NCBI GenBank assembly: GCA_030746295.1
Contig: JASLMY010000106.1
Location: forward strand, 1-15,813
Direction: 5' to 3'
DNA: 15,813 nucleotides
DNA from: Alphaproteobacteria bacterium
GTDB lineage: Bacteria; Pseudomonadota; Alphaproteobacteria; GCA-2731375
The notes under the pieces were generated by a model. That model saw only the letters and a program-made list of their open reading frames with translations. It was not told the origin of the DNA and searched no databases. The position numbers were made by a program, and so were the translations under genes. Positions 1 to 6,815 of the stretch are shown here, piece by piece; the first letter of the stretch is position 1; each line of letters opens with the position of its first letter.

Positions 1-1
1 C

Positions 2-553
2 GGGGCGAAGAAGATGCTGGCCGCCGCCGGTTATCCGAACGGCTTCGAGATGACCATCCACGGCCCCAACGACCGCTACATCAACGACGCCAAGATCGCC
101 GAGGCGGTGGCCCAGATGATGAGCAAGATCGGCATCAAGACCGCGGTCGAGACCATGCCGAAGGCGGTCTACTTCAAACGCGCCAGCCGTGGCGGCCCGA
201 ACAAGACGCCGGAGTTCAGCTTCATCCTGGTCGGTTGGGGCTCGGGCACCGGCGAGGCCTCGTCGCCGCTGAAGTCCTTGCTGCACACTTACGACAAGTC
301 CAAGGGCTTCGGCTCGTCGAACCGCGGCCGTCATTCCGACGCCGAAGTCGACAAGCTGATCGAGGACGCGTTGGCGACGGTCGACGACGACGCCCGCAGC
401 AAGCTGTTGCAGAAGGCGACCGAACTCGGCATCGGCCGCAACCAGGGCATCATTCCGCTGCACTACCAGGTCAACACCTGGGCCGGGAAGAAGGGACTCT
501 CCTACAAGTCCCGCACGGATGAGCGGACCATCGCCATGGGCGTGGAGCGGTAG
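2..553 (+). CDS. ABC transporter solute-binding protein, family 5 (partial, C-terminal part)
   Basis: This is the C-terminal part of a periplasmic solute-binding protein of the peptide/nickel/opine class (SBP_bac_5). The reading frame is open from the first bases of the window, so the N-terminus and signal peptide lie outside it. About 183 residues are visible. The segment beginning AAAGYPNGFEMTIHGPNDRY is typical of the second lobe of this family, where a YPNGF-type turn leads into a strand and then an E-A-V-A-Q helix. The late stretch GIIPLHYQVNTWAGKKGL matches the usual closing region, where an aromatic residue faces the ligand. It would capture the substrate in the periplasm and hand it to the permease pair encoded directly downstream. 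The ligand cannot be read from sequence: this family binds peptides, but also glutathione, opines, nickel complexes and other small molecules. The ATG at position 14 is internal, not the true start. Confidence 0.9.
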   Translation, partial: GAKKMLAAAGYPNGFEMTIHGPNDRYINDAKIAEAVAQMMSKIGIKTAVETMPKAVYFKRASRGGPNKTPEFSFILVGWGSGTGEASSPLKSLLHTYDKSKGFGSSNRGRHSDAEVDKLIEDALATVDDDARSKLLQKATELGIGRNQGIIPLHYQVNTWAGKKGLSYKSRTDERTIAMGVER

Positions 554-564
554 TGACGCCACCT

Positions 565-602
565 CTCGGCGGGCGGGGCTGAACGGCCCCGCCCGGGCCG
601 AG
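565..602 (+). promoter_or_regulatory. GC-rich intercistronic hairpin after the binding-protein gene
   Basis: A strong stem-loop begins 11 nt after the binding-protein stop codon. Bases 565-579 pair with 586-602 in 15 base pairs, interrupted only by a two-base bulge at 595-596, around the loop TGAACG. No T-run follows, so it is not a classic intrinsic terminator. In importer operons such a hairpin after the binding-protein gene commonly protects the upstream mRNA or attenuates read-through, which raises binding protein over membrane components. The pairing is directly visible; the role is inferred. Confidence 0.55.
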
Positions 603-628
603 TATTCGCGGCTGGCAAGGACTAGGGC

Positions 629-1606
629 ATGTCGGTCTTCATCATCCGCCGCTTGTTGCAAAGCAGCGTCGTCGTTGTGGTGATGTCACTTCTGGTTTTC
701 GTCGGCGTCAACATCGTCGGCGACCCGGTCGACATGCTGATCAATCCAGAGGCCGACCAGGCCGAGATCGAGCGAGTGATCCGCGACCTCGGCCTCGACC
801 GGCCGCTGCACGAGCAATACGGCTACTTCGTCGTCAACGCGCTGCAGGGCGACCTAGGCAAGTCCTTCATCTTCGGCACTCCGGCCCTGCAGTTGATCAT
901 CCAGCGCATGCCGGCGACCTTGGAATTGGCGACGGCGGCGCTTCTGATGGCGATCGTCTTCGGCATCCCGCTCGGCGTCTATGCCGGCATCAAACCGAAC
1001 TCGAAGGTCTCGCGCACGATCATGGCGGGCTCGATCCTGGGCTTCAGCCTGCCGACCTTCTGGGTCGGGATCATGATGATCATGCTGGTCGCGGTGGTGC
1101 TCGGCTGGCTGCCCTCGACGGGGCGCGGCGAGACCGAGACGATCTTCGGCATCGAGGTCAGCTTCCTCACCTGGGACGGTCTGCGCCATCTCTTCATGCC
1201 GGCCTTGAACCTGGCCCTCTTCAAGATCTCGCTGGTGATCCGCCTGGCCAGGGCCGGGACCCGTGAGGCGATTCACCAGGACTACATCAAGTTCGCCCGC
1301 GCCAAGGGCTTGTCCGAGGCGCGCGTGGTGCTGATCCACCTGTTGAAGAACATCCTGATCCCGGTGGTCACCGTGCTGGGCCTGGAGTTCGGTGGCCTGA
1401 TCGCCTTCTCGACCGTGACCGAGACGGTCTTCGCTTGGCCCGGCATGGGTAAGCTGATCATCGATTCGATCCACAACCTGGACCGGCCGGTGGTGGTCGC
1501 CTACCTGATGATCATCGTGCTCGTCTTCGTCACCCTCAACCTGTTGGTCGACATCATCTACTCGATCCTCGACCCCCGGGTGCGGCTACAGGATGCCAAG
1601 GCATGA
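629..1606 (+). CDS. ABC transporter permease, DppB/OppB type
   Basis: This is an inner-membrane permease subunit of a Dpp/Opp-type importer, 325 residues and full length for the family. It opens with the characteristic short basic segment (IIRRLLQS) and first membrane helix at about residues 12-30. A periplasmic segment of about 70 residues follows, with the family's LGLDRPLHEQYGYF and GDLGKSF motifs. The remaining helices lie at about 98-120, 131-160, 188-207, 243-265 and 290-313. The cytoplasmic EAA coupling loop that docks on the ATPases is at about 213-240, with the core ARAKGLS. It ends with the conserved DPRVR. An AAGGA ribosome site lies 7 nt before the ATG. Its stop overlaps the next gene in an ATGA, so the two permeases are probably translationally coupled as a heterodimer. 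Confidence 0.95.
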   Translation: MSVFIIRRLLQSSVVVVVMSLLVFVGVNIVGDPVDMLINPEADQAEIERVIRDLGLDRPLHEQYGYFVVNALQGDLGKSFIFGTPALQLIIQRMPATLELATAALLMAIVFGIPLGVYAGIKPNSKVSRTIMAGSILGFSLPTFWVGIMMIMLVAVVLGWLPSTGRGETETIFGIEVSFLTWDGLRHLFMPALNLALFKISLVIRLARAGTREAIHQDYIKFARAKGLSEARVVLIHLLKNILIPVVTVLGLEFGGLIAFSTVTETVFAWPGMGKLIIDSIHNLDRPVVVAYLMIIVLVFVTLNLLVDIIYSILDPRVRLQDAKA

Positions 1607-2532
1607 CCGCGAACGTCGAAGATATCGCCCTGGCGACGGTCGAGCCCACGGAGGTCAAGGTCGAGACGCCGTTCCGCCGTTTCGTCTCCGACTTCACCGA
1701 CAGCCGGCTGGCGACGGGGGCCTTCTGCATCTTCGTCGTCATCGCCTTCATCGCCCTCTTCGCGCCCTGGCTGGCGCCGACCGACCCGTATGATCTGGCC
1801 CAGGTCACCGTTCTGGATTCGCATCTGGCGCCGGGCAGCGAGAGCATGGACGGGCGGGTCTTCTGGCTCGGCACCGACGGTGCCGGCCGCGACCTGCTGA
1901 GCTCGATCTTCTACGGCCTTCGCATCAGTCTCGGCGTCGGCGTCATGAGCGGCCTCATCGCCATGGCGATCGGCTGTGCCGTCGGCCTGACGGCGGCCTA
2001 TTTCGGCGGCCGCACCGACAGCCTCATCATGCGCGTCGTCGACATCCAGCTGAGCTTTCCGGCGATCCTGGTGGCGCTGATCCTGCTGGCGATCCTGGGA
2101 AAGGGCGTCGACAAGATCCTGATCGCACTGGTGACGGTGCAATGGGCCTATTACGCCCGTACGGTCCGGGCGAGCGCGCTGGTGGAGCGTAACAAGGAAT
2201 ACGTCGAGGCCGCGACCTGCCTCGCCCTCGGTCACAAGCGGATTCTCTTCCATCACCTGCTGCCGAACTGCCTGCCGCCGCTGATCGTGGTGGTGACGGT
2301 GCAGACGGCGCACGCGATCTCGCTGGAAGCGACCTTGAGCTTCTTGGGCGTCGGCCTGCCGATCACCGAGCCCTCGCTCGGCCTGCTGATCGCCAACGGC
2401 TTCGAATACATGCTGAGCCTGAAATACTGGATCAGCTTCTATCCCGGTATCGCCCTCCTCGTCACCATCGTCTCGATCAATCTGGTCGGCGACCAGTTGC
2501 GCGACGTCCTCAATCCGCGCCTGCAAAAGTAA
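1603..2532 (+). CDS. ABC transporter permease, DppC/OppC type
   Basis: This is the second permease of the importer, 309 residues, and starts inside the stop codon of the first (ATGA at 1603-1606). A cytoplasmic N-terminal tail of about 35 residues leads to the first membrane helix at about 37-57. The family's WLGTDGAGRDLLS motif follows at 88-100, then further helices at about 107-135, 150-168, 224-245 and 280-300. The EAA coupling loop (EYVEAATCLALGHKRI) is at about 199-214. The protein ends with the standard L-N-P-R-L-Q-K segment. It should form the translocation pore with the upstream DppB-like subunit. Nothing looks truncated. Confidence 0.95.
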   Translation: MTANVEDIALATVEPTEVKVETPFRRFVSDFTDSRLATGAFCIFVVIAFIALFAPWLAPTDPYDLAQVTVLDSHLAPGSESMDGRVFWLGTDGAGRDLLSSIFYGLRISLGVGVMSGLIAMAIGCAVGLTAAYFGGRTDSLIMRVVDIQLSFPAILVALILLAILGKGVDKILIALVTVQWAYYARTVRASALVERNKEYVEAATCLALGHKRILFHHLLPNCLPPLIVVVTVQTAHAISLEATLSFLGVGLPITEPSLGLLIANGFEYMLSLKYWISFYPGIALLVTIVSINLVGDQLRDVLNPRLQK

Positions 2533-2542
2533 GACCCGGGCC

Positions 2543-3526
2543 GTGAACGCGCCCGGACAGACGCTGATCGTTCGCGACCTGAAGACCCACTTCTTCACCA
2601 AACTGGGCGTCGTCCGGGCGGTCGACGATGTCAGCTTCGAGGTCGGCCGCGGCGAGATCATGGGCCTCGTCGGCGAATCCGGCTCGGGCAAATCCGTCAC
2701 CGGCTTCTCGATCATCGGCCTCGTCGACCCGCCGGGCCGCGTCGTCGAGGGTGAGATCTTGTTCAACGGCGAGAACCTGGTCGGCCTGAATGAGGAGCGA
2801 ATGCGCGACTTGCGCGGCAACCGCGTCGCCATGATCTTTCAGGATCCGATGATGACGCTCAACCCGGTGTTGCGCATCGACACCCAGATGATCGAGACGG
2901 TCAGAGCGCACTCCGACGTCGACAAGGAGACCGCCCGGCAGATGGCCCGCGACGCCTTGGGCCAGGTCGGCATCCCGAGCGCCGAGGAGCGGCTCAAGGC
3001 CTATCCGCACCAGTTCTCGGGCGGCATGCGCCAGCGCGTCGCCATCGCCATCGCATTGTTGAACAAGCCCGATCTCATCATCGCCGACGAGCCGACCACC
3101 GCCCTCGACGTCACCATCCAGGGCCAGATCCTCTACGAGGCGCAGAAGCTCTGCCGCGAGACCGGCACGGCGATGATCTGGATCACTCACGACCTGGCGG
3201 TGGTCGCCGGCCTGGCCGACAAGATCTGCGTCATGTATGCCGGCCGCATCGTCGAGAAGGGCGCCCTCGACGACGTCCTGGATCACCCGGTCCATCCCTA
3301 TACGTTGGGCCTGATCGGCTCGGTGCCGAGCCACAACGTGCGCGGTCAGCCGCTGACCCAGATCCCGGGCATGACGCCCTCGCTCCTAGGCCTGGCCTCG
3401 GGCTGCGCCTTCCGCGAGCGTTGCGATCACGCCGACGCCGTCTGCCGCGCCGAGCCCGAGATCACGACGCCGCTGCCGGGCCGCGAGCTCCGCTGCTGCC
3501 ACCCGCAGTTGGAGACCGTCTCATGA
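2543..3526 (+). CDS. ABC transporter ATP-binding protein, DppD/OppD type
   Basis: This is the first of two cytoplasmic ATPases of the importer, 327 residues. I chose the GTG at 2543 because it lies 10 nt after the previous stop and gives the normal family N-terminus ([20 protein letters not shown]). All nucleotide-binding elements are present: Walker A GESGSGKS (44-51), Q-loop Gln100, signature FSGGM (158-162), Walker B with Asp182 and Glu183 in ADEPTTALD, and switch His216. The C-terminal oligopeptide-transporter extension (oligo_HPY) carries Cys288, Cys294, Cys301 and a Cys318-Cys319 pair. This is the cysteine pattern seen in many DppD/OppD proteins, and a metal or iron-sulfur role for it is possible. 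The stop overlaps the start of the partner ATPase. Confidence 0.95.
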   Translation: MNAPGQTLIVRDLKTHFFTKLGVVRAVDDVSFEVGRGEIMGLVGESGSGKSVTGFSIIGLVDPPGRVVEGEILFNGENLVGLNEERMRDLRGNRVAMIFQDPMMTLNPVLRIDTQMIETVRAHSDVDKETARQMARDALGQVGIPSAEERLKAYPHQFSGGMRQRVAIAIALLNKPDLIIADEPTTALDVTIQGQILYEAQKLCRETGTAMIWITHDLAVVAGLADKICVMYAGRIVEKGALDDVLDHPVHPYTLGLIGSVPSHNVRGQPLTQIPGMTPSLLGLASGCAFRERCDHADAVCRAEPEITTPLPGRELRCCHPQLETVS

Positions 3527-4530
3527 GCGTCGCCGAGGCACCGATGATCGAGGTCCGCGGCGTCTCCAAGCGCTTCGTCAAGTCGCTCGATCTCGCCGCC
3601 AGGATCGCCCAGAAGCTCGGCGCCGACGTCCGCGAGGAGGTCGTGCACGCGGTCGACGGCTTCGACGTCGCCATCGCCAAGGGCGAGGTCGTCGGTCTCG
3701 TGGGCGAGTCGGGCTGCGGCAAGTCGACGCTCGGCCGCATGGTCGCCGGCATTCTGGAGCCGAGCGACGGCGAGATCTTCTTCAAGGGTGAGAACGTTGC
3801 CGGGCTGGGCCCGCGCGAGGCCAAAGCGGCGGCGCTGCAAGTGCAGATGATCTTTCAGGATCCCTTCGCCTCGCTCAATCCGCGCATGCGGGTCGCCGAC
3901 ATCGTCATGGAGGCGCCGCTGATCCACGGTGTCGTCCCAAAGGACGAGGCCGAGGACTATCTCGACCAGGTGATGCGCCGGGTCGGCCTCGACCCGATCT
4001 TCAAGCGCCGTTTTCCGCATCAGTTCTCGGGCGGCCAGCGCCAGCGCGTCGGCATCGCCCGGGCCCTCGCCGTCAAACCTGAGTTCCTGGTCTGCGACGA
4101 GGCGATCGCGGCGCTCGACGTCTCGATCCAGGCCCAGGTGCTGAACCTCTTCATGGACCTGCGCCAGGACCTCGACCTCACCTATCTCTTCATCAGCCAC
4201 GACCTTTCCGTCGTCGAGCACATCTCGGACCGGGTCGTGATCATGTACCTGGGCCGGGTCGTCGAGGTGGCGGAGACGGCCGCGCTCTTCGACGCCCCGA
4301 GCCACCCCTACACGCAGGCGCTGCTGGGCGAGGTGCCGCGTCTCGACATCCGCAAGCGCCAGTACGAGCCGGTCCGGGGCGAGATCCCCTCGCCCTTGGA
4401 CCCGCCGCCCGGTTGCCACTTCCACCCCCGCTGCCCGCACGCGCTCGCCCGCTGTCGCGAAGAAGTGCCGGCGCTCGCCGAGATCGCGCCCGGCCGCTGG
4501 TCGGCCTGCCACCTGAACGAGCAGGCCTGA
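3523..4530 (+). CDS. ABC transporter ATP-binding protein, DppF/OppF type
   Basis: This is the second ATPase of the importer, 335 residues. The ATG at 3523 overlaps the previous stop (ATGA) and gives the normal N-terminus, so the longer open frame back to 3421 is not used. Walker A is GESGCGKST (61-69), the Q-loop is Gln112, the signature is FSGGQ (168-172), Walker B is Asp192-Glu193, and the switch histidine is His226. Residues 18-41 form the insertion before the VHAVDG strand that many OppF-like proteins carry. The segment after Walker B reads DEAIAALD instead of the usual DEPTSALD or DEAVSALD; the catalytic Glu is intact. Cys298, Cys304, Cys311 and Cys329 form the C-terminal cysteine cluster. 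It should pair with the upstream DppD-like subunit. Confidence 0.95.
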   Translation: MSVAEAPMIEVRGVSKRFVKSLDLAARIAQKLGADVREEVVHAVDGFDVAIAKGEVVGLVGESGCGKSTLGRMVAGILEPSDGEIFFKGENVAGLGPREAKAAALQVQMIFQDPFASLNPRMRVADIVMEAPLIHGVVPKDEAEDYLDQVMRRVGLDPIFKRRFPHQFSGGQRQRVGIARALAVKPEFLVCDEAIAALDVSIQAQVLNLFMDLRQDLDLTYLFISHDLSVVEHISDRVVIMYLGRVVEVAETAALFDAPSHPYTQALLGEVPRLDIRKRQYEPVRGEIPSPLDPPPGCHFHPRCPHALARCREEVPALAEIAPGRWSACHLNEQA

Positions 4531-4574
4531 GGGCGGCAACCGGCCGGCGACGGGTCGACCCTGAGGATCCCCAC

Positions 4575-5369
4575 ATGACCCAGTTCGAGGACGTCATCTA
4601 CGAGACGGCGGCGGGCGTCGCCACCATCACCGTCAACCGGCCCGACCGCCTCAACGCTTACCGCATGGGCACCTACGACGAGGTCATCGAGGCCCTGCTG
4701 ACCGCCGGCTGGGACGACGACGTCGGCGTCATCGTGCTGCAGGGTGCCGGCGATCGCGCCTTCGGCATCGGCGGGGATTCGGCCGACAAGAAGGCGGAGC
4801 GACGCGGCCGCGGCACCATCGGCGTGCCGGTCGAGATGCTGCACGCGGCCCTCCGCGACGTGCCGAAGCCGGTGATCGCCAAGGTGCGCGGCTATGCCAT
4901 CGGCGGCGGTAACGTCATCTGCACCCTTTGCGATCTCACCATCGCGGCTGAGAGTGCGGTCTTCGGCCAGGTCGGGCCGAAGGTCGGCTCGGTCGATCCC
5001 GGCTTCGGCACCGCCTACCTCGCCCGCGTGGTGGGGGAGAAGAAGGCGCGGGAGATGTGGTACCTCTGCCGCCGCTATTCGGCAGAGGAGGCCTTGGCCA
5101 TGGGGCTGGTGAACGCCGTCGTGCCGGACGCGGAGCTCGACGCCGAGGTGGACCGCTGGTGCGCCGAGATCCTGGCGCGAAGCCCGACGGCGCTCGCGCT
5201 CGCCAAGGCCTCGTTCAACGCCGACAGCGAGTCCTTGCGCGGCATCTCGCGCCTCGGCTTCCAGGCGGTGTCGCTCTACTACGACACCGACGAGGCCAAG
5301 GAAGGCGGCAACGCGCTCCGTGAGAAGCGGGATCCCGACTTCTTCGCCGCCCGCCGTCGGGCGGATTGA
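4575..5369 (+). CDS. badI: Crotonase-fold protein, BadI/MenB-like (probable 2-ketocyclohexanecarboxyl-CoA hydrolase)
   Basis: This 264-residue enoyl-CoA hydratase/isomerase superfamily protein belongs to the MenB-BadI branch, not the ordinary hydratases. The diagnostic block is at 131-168: GQVGPKVGSVDPGFG, then LARVVGEKKARE and a W-Y-L-C-R-R-Y segment. SVDPG, the early QFEDVIYE, the D-V-G-x-I-V-L stretch and the late LYYDTDEAKEG fit my recollection of BadI better than MenB. BadI hydrolytically opens the ring of 2-ketocyclohexanecarboxyl-CoA to pimeloyl-CoA, chemically the reverse of the MenB ring closure. The family's Asp141 and Tyr236 are present, as is the oxyanion turn GGGN at 110-113. One oddity is FGIGGDS at 63-69, where relatives usually have C/S-S/T-G-G-D-Q. 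The gene lies 44 nt after the ATPase gene, so it is probably in the importer operon. I chose the ATG at 4575 because it gives the family N-terminus. MenB-like or another ring-opening specificity remains possible. Confidence 0.72.
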   Translation: MTQFEDVIYETAAGVATITVNRPDRLNAYRMGTYDEVIEALLTAGWDDDVGVIVLQGAGDRAFGIGGDSADKKAERRGRGTIGVPVEMLHAALRDVPKPVIAKVRGYAIGGGNVICTLCDLTIAAESAVFGQVGPKVGSVDPGFGTAYLARVVGEKKAREMWYLCRRYSAEEALAMGLVNAVVPDAELDAEVDRWCAEILARSPTALALAKASFNADSESLRGISRLGFQAVSLYYDTDEAKEGGNALREKRDPDFFAARRRAD

Positions 5370-5511
5370 GCCCACCCAGCCGGCCGCCGCCAGAGTAACA
5401 ACAGACGAAATCTCGCTATAGCGCGCCGGTTTCGTGGCCTCAGTGGCATGCGGACCGTCGACGGATACCTCGTCGAAAGCGCCCTATGCGCCCCTCGGCT
5501 ATATGCGTCTA

Positions 5512-5541
5512 TTGACAATATACTGTCATTATGACTATATA
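5512..5541 (+). promoter_or_regulatory. Probable promoter of the MarR-family gene (leaderless start)
   Basis: A consensus -35 box TTGACA (5512-5517) is followed after 18 bp by TATATA (5536-5541), inside a sharply AT-rich island of an otherwise GC-rich window. The expected transcription start, about 7 nt after the -10 box, falls at 5548-5549, which is the ATG of the MarR gene. No Shine-Dalgarno sequence precedes that ATG, which supports a leaderless mRNA. The two operator palindromes cover both boxes. Confidence 0.6.
5513..5528. promoter_or_regulatory. MarR operator candidate, site 1
   Basis: TGACAATATACTGTCA is an inverted repeat of the form TGAC-N8-GTCA and overlaps the -35 box. Its centre is 19 bp from that of an equally spaced second site. 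The size and symmetry suit a MarR dimer, and the position suits repression of the regulator's own gene. Confidence 0.6.
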
Positions 5542-5547
5542 TTGTCA
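5532..5547. promoter_or_regulatory. MarR operator candidate, site 2
   Basis: TGACTATATATTGTCA has the same TGAC-N8-GTCA layout as site 1. With its flanks (5531-5548) it is an 18-bp palindrome with one mismatched pair. It covers the -10 box and ends one base before the chosen ATG. The inner halves of the two sites also form GTCAT-T-ATGAC (5525-5535), so half-sites alternate along 35 bp. Confidence 0.6.
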
Positions 5548-5548
5548 T

Positions 5549-6019
5549 ATGAGAAACCATACACCAGAAGCCGCCGCCCTGACGGCGCTGATCCTCGAGA
5601 CCTTTCGATTGAACGGCCGCCTGCTCGCCGTCGGCGACCGGCTGACGGGCGACTTGGGTCTGTCGAGCGCCAGGTGGCAAGTCATGGGCGCGATCGAGGA
5701 GACGCCACTGTCGGTGGCGCAGATCGCGCGGAACATGGGGCTCACCCGGCAGGCGGTGCAGCGCGTCGCCAACGTCCTCGCCGAAGAGGGGCTGGTCGCC
5801 TTCACCGAGAACCCGAATCACCGGCGGGCAAAGCTCGTCTGTCCGACCGCCCGGGGACGGGAGGCCCTTGAGGTCATCCATCGGCGGCAAGTCGACTGGT
5901 CGAACCGCCTGGCCGCGGGGCTCGCCGGGGAAGCGATCGACGAGGCGGTCGTCGTGGTGCGAACCCTCCGGCAGCGCCTCGAAGCGGACACGGAAATGGC
6001 ACCGACACGACATGCATGA
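5549..6019 (+). CDS. MarR-family transcriptional regulator
   Basis: This 156-residue winged-helix repressor is of normal MarR length. Helix 1 (about 7-34) and the C-terminal helices (about 103-148) would form the dimer interface. The DNA-binding part runs LSSARWQVMGAIEETPLSVA at 38-57, then the recognition helix LTRQAVQRVANVLAEEGLV (65-83). The wing, with ENPNHRRAKLVCPT, lies at 87-100. An ATG at 5531 is in frame but sits inside operator site 2 and upstream of the predicted transcription start. I therefore take the ATG at 5549, although it has no ribosome site. MarR proteins usually sense small aromatic or CoA-linked ligands. Its place between a BadI-like gene and downstream membrane and hydrolase genes recalls BadR, the MarR regulator of alicyclic-acid genes in Rhodopseudomonas. 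That orthology is inference. Confidence 0.9.
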   Translation: MRNHTPEAAALTALILETFRLNGRLLAVGDRLTGDLGLSSARWQVMGAIEETPLSVAQIARNMGLTRQAVQRVANVLAEEGLVAFTENPNHRRAKLVCPTARGREALEVIHRRQVDWSNRLAAGLAGEAIDEAVVVVRTLRQRLEADTEMAPTRHA

Positions 6020-6093
6020 ATACGTAAAGGCGATGTCTTGCGTCGCCATGGTCAAGCTGGGCTTTGGCCGGAAGAACGCCTGAGGAGCGTCTG

Positions 6094-6705
6094 ATGGACT
6101 ACTACACCCTCCTGCGGCTGGGCCACATCGCCGGCTTCATCCTGCTCGGCGGCGGGCTGTTGGCGGTCTTCGTTTCCGAATGGCGCGCCCATCGGACGAA
6201 CGACCTCCGGGTCTTCGCCGAAGCGGCCCGATACACAGCCATTTTCTACGATTCCTTGGCGGTCCCGGGCGCCGTCCTGTTGGGCCTCTCGGGCCTGTTG
6301 CTGATCGTCGAGCTGGACCTCGGCTTCTTCGACGAGCCTTGGCTCACCGGCATGTGGGCCCTTTTCCTGTTCGAGTTCGTCGAGGGCAACACCGTCACCC
6401 GGATCCAATTCCGCAGGACGCTGGCACGCTCGGAGAAGGCGCTCGAGGACAAGCGGTCGTTGACGTCCGAGGTCCGGCGCGAGGCCAGGGGCATGCTCGG
6501 CATCCTCACGCACTTCCTGGACGTGCCGCTCTTCTCGGTGATCGTCTACTGCGGCGCCGTCCGGCCCGACACCTGGACCCATGTGATCGCGGCCATCCTG
6601 GTTGCCGTAGCGGCCGCCGTCCTGCTCTCCGTCGTCGTGCCCCGGCTCGCCCCTCGGCCGGCGAGCGGGCCCGACGGCGCGCCGGACCGTATAGCGCTGG
6701 ACTAG
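6094..6705 (+). CDS. DUF2269-like integral membrane protein
   Basis: This is a predicted inner-membrane protein of 203 residues and unknown function. Hydrophobic helices are at about 8-27, 50-72, 78-97, 139-156 and 163-184, with a charged cytoplasmic or linker segment at about 105-135. The opening LLRLGHIAGFILLGGGLL, with its small-residue G-G-G turn after a histidine, resembles the DUF2269 predicted membrane proteins, as does the later D-x-x-W-L segment. I am only moderately sure of this family. The start is the ATG at 6094, with GAGGAG at 6082-6087 as a good ribosome site; an in-frame upstream start at 6064 has none as convincing. It lies 74 nt after the MarR gene in the same direction and is probably co-transcribed, so it may be a regulated target. 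Confidence 0.75.
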   Translation: MDYYTLLRLGHIAGFILLGGGLLAVFVSEWRAHRTNDLRVFAEAARYTAIFYDSLAVPGAVLLGLSGLLLIVELDLGFFDEPWLTGMWALFLFEFVEGNTVTRIQFRRTLARSEKALEDKRSLTSEVRREARGMLGILTHFLDVPLFSVIVYCGAVRPDTWTHVIAAILVAVAAAVLLSVVVPRLAPRPASGPDGAPDRIALD

Positions 6706-6815
6706 ACGCCAACGACCGGCGCAAGGTCGTCGATGACACGGGCAACCAATTAGAAACCATTGCAGCGGTAGCATCGTTTCGCGATTCGACGTTGTCCGCA
6801 GCCTTGGAGAAGAAG

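Noticed and set aside
1558..2832. Long - strand open frame of 424 codons opposite the permease genes
   Set aside because: It is antisense to two unmistakable permease/ATPase genes, is rich in Arg, Asp, Gln and His as expected for the reverse frame of GC-rich DNA, and has no recognisable domain.
4552..4561. Perfect palindrome GGGTCGACCC before the BadI-like gene
   Set aside because: A 10-bp GC-rich palindrome with no partner site; expected by chance and possibly just part of the leader.
5405..5435. ACGAAA/TTTCGT arms enclosing CGCTATAGCG, after the BadI-like gene
   Set aside because: It could end the importer transcript, but the stem is interrupted and lacks a T-run, so I do not call a terminator.
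5531..5548. Earlier ATG (5531) for the MarR gene
   Set aside because: It lies inside operator site 2 and the -10 region, upstream of the predicted transcription start, and adds six residues (MTIYCH) not expected in the family.
6012..6083. 23-codon open frame (MHEYVKAMSCVAMVKLGF...) between the MarR and membrane-protein genes
   Set aside because: It overlaps the MarR stop, has no ribosome site, and its length and composition are within chance; it might be a leader peptide but nothing supports that.
6180..6815. Upstream extension of the amidohydrolase frame into the membrane-protein gene
   Set aside because: It would overlap the DUF2269-like gene by over 500 bases in another frame, and the translated part is Arg/Pro/Gly-rich without domain character.
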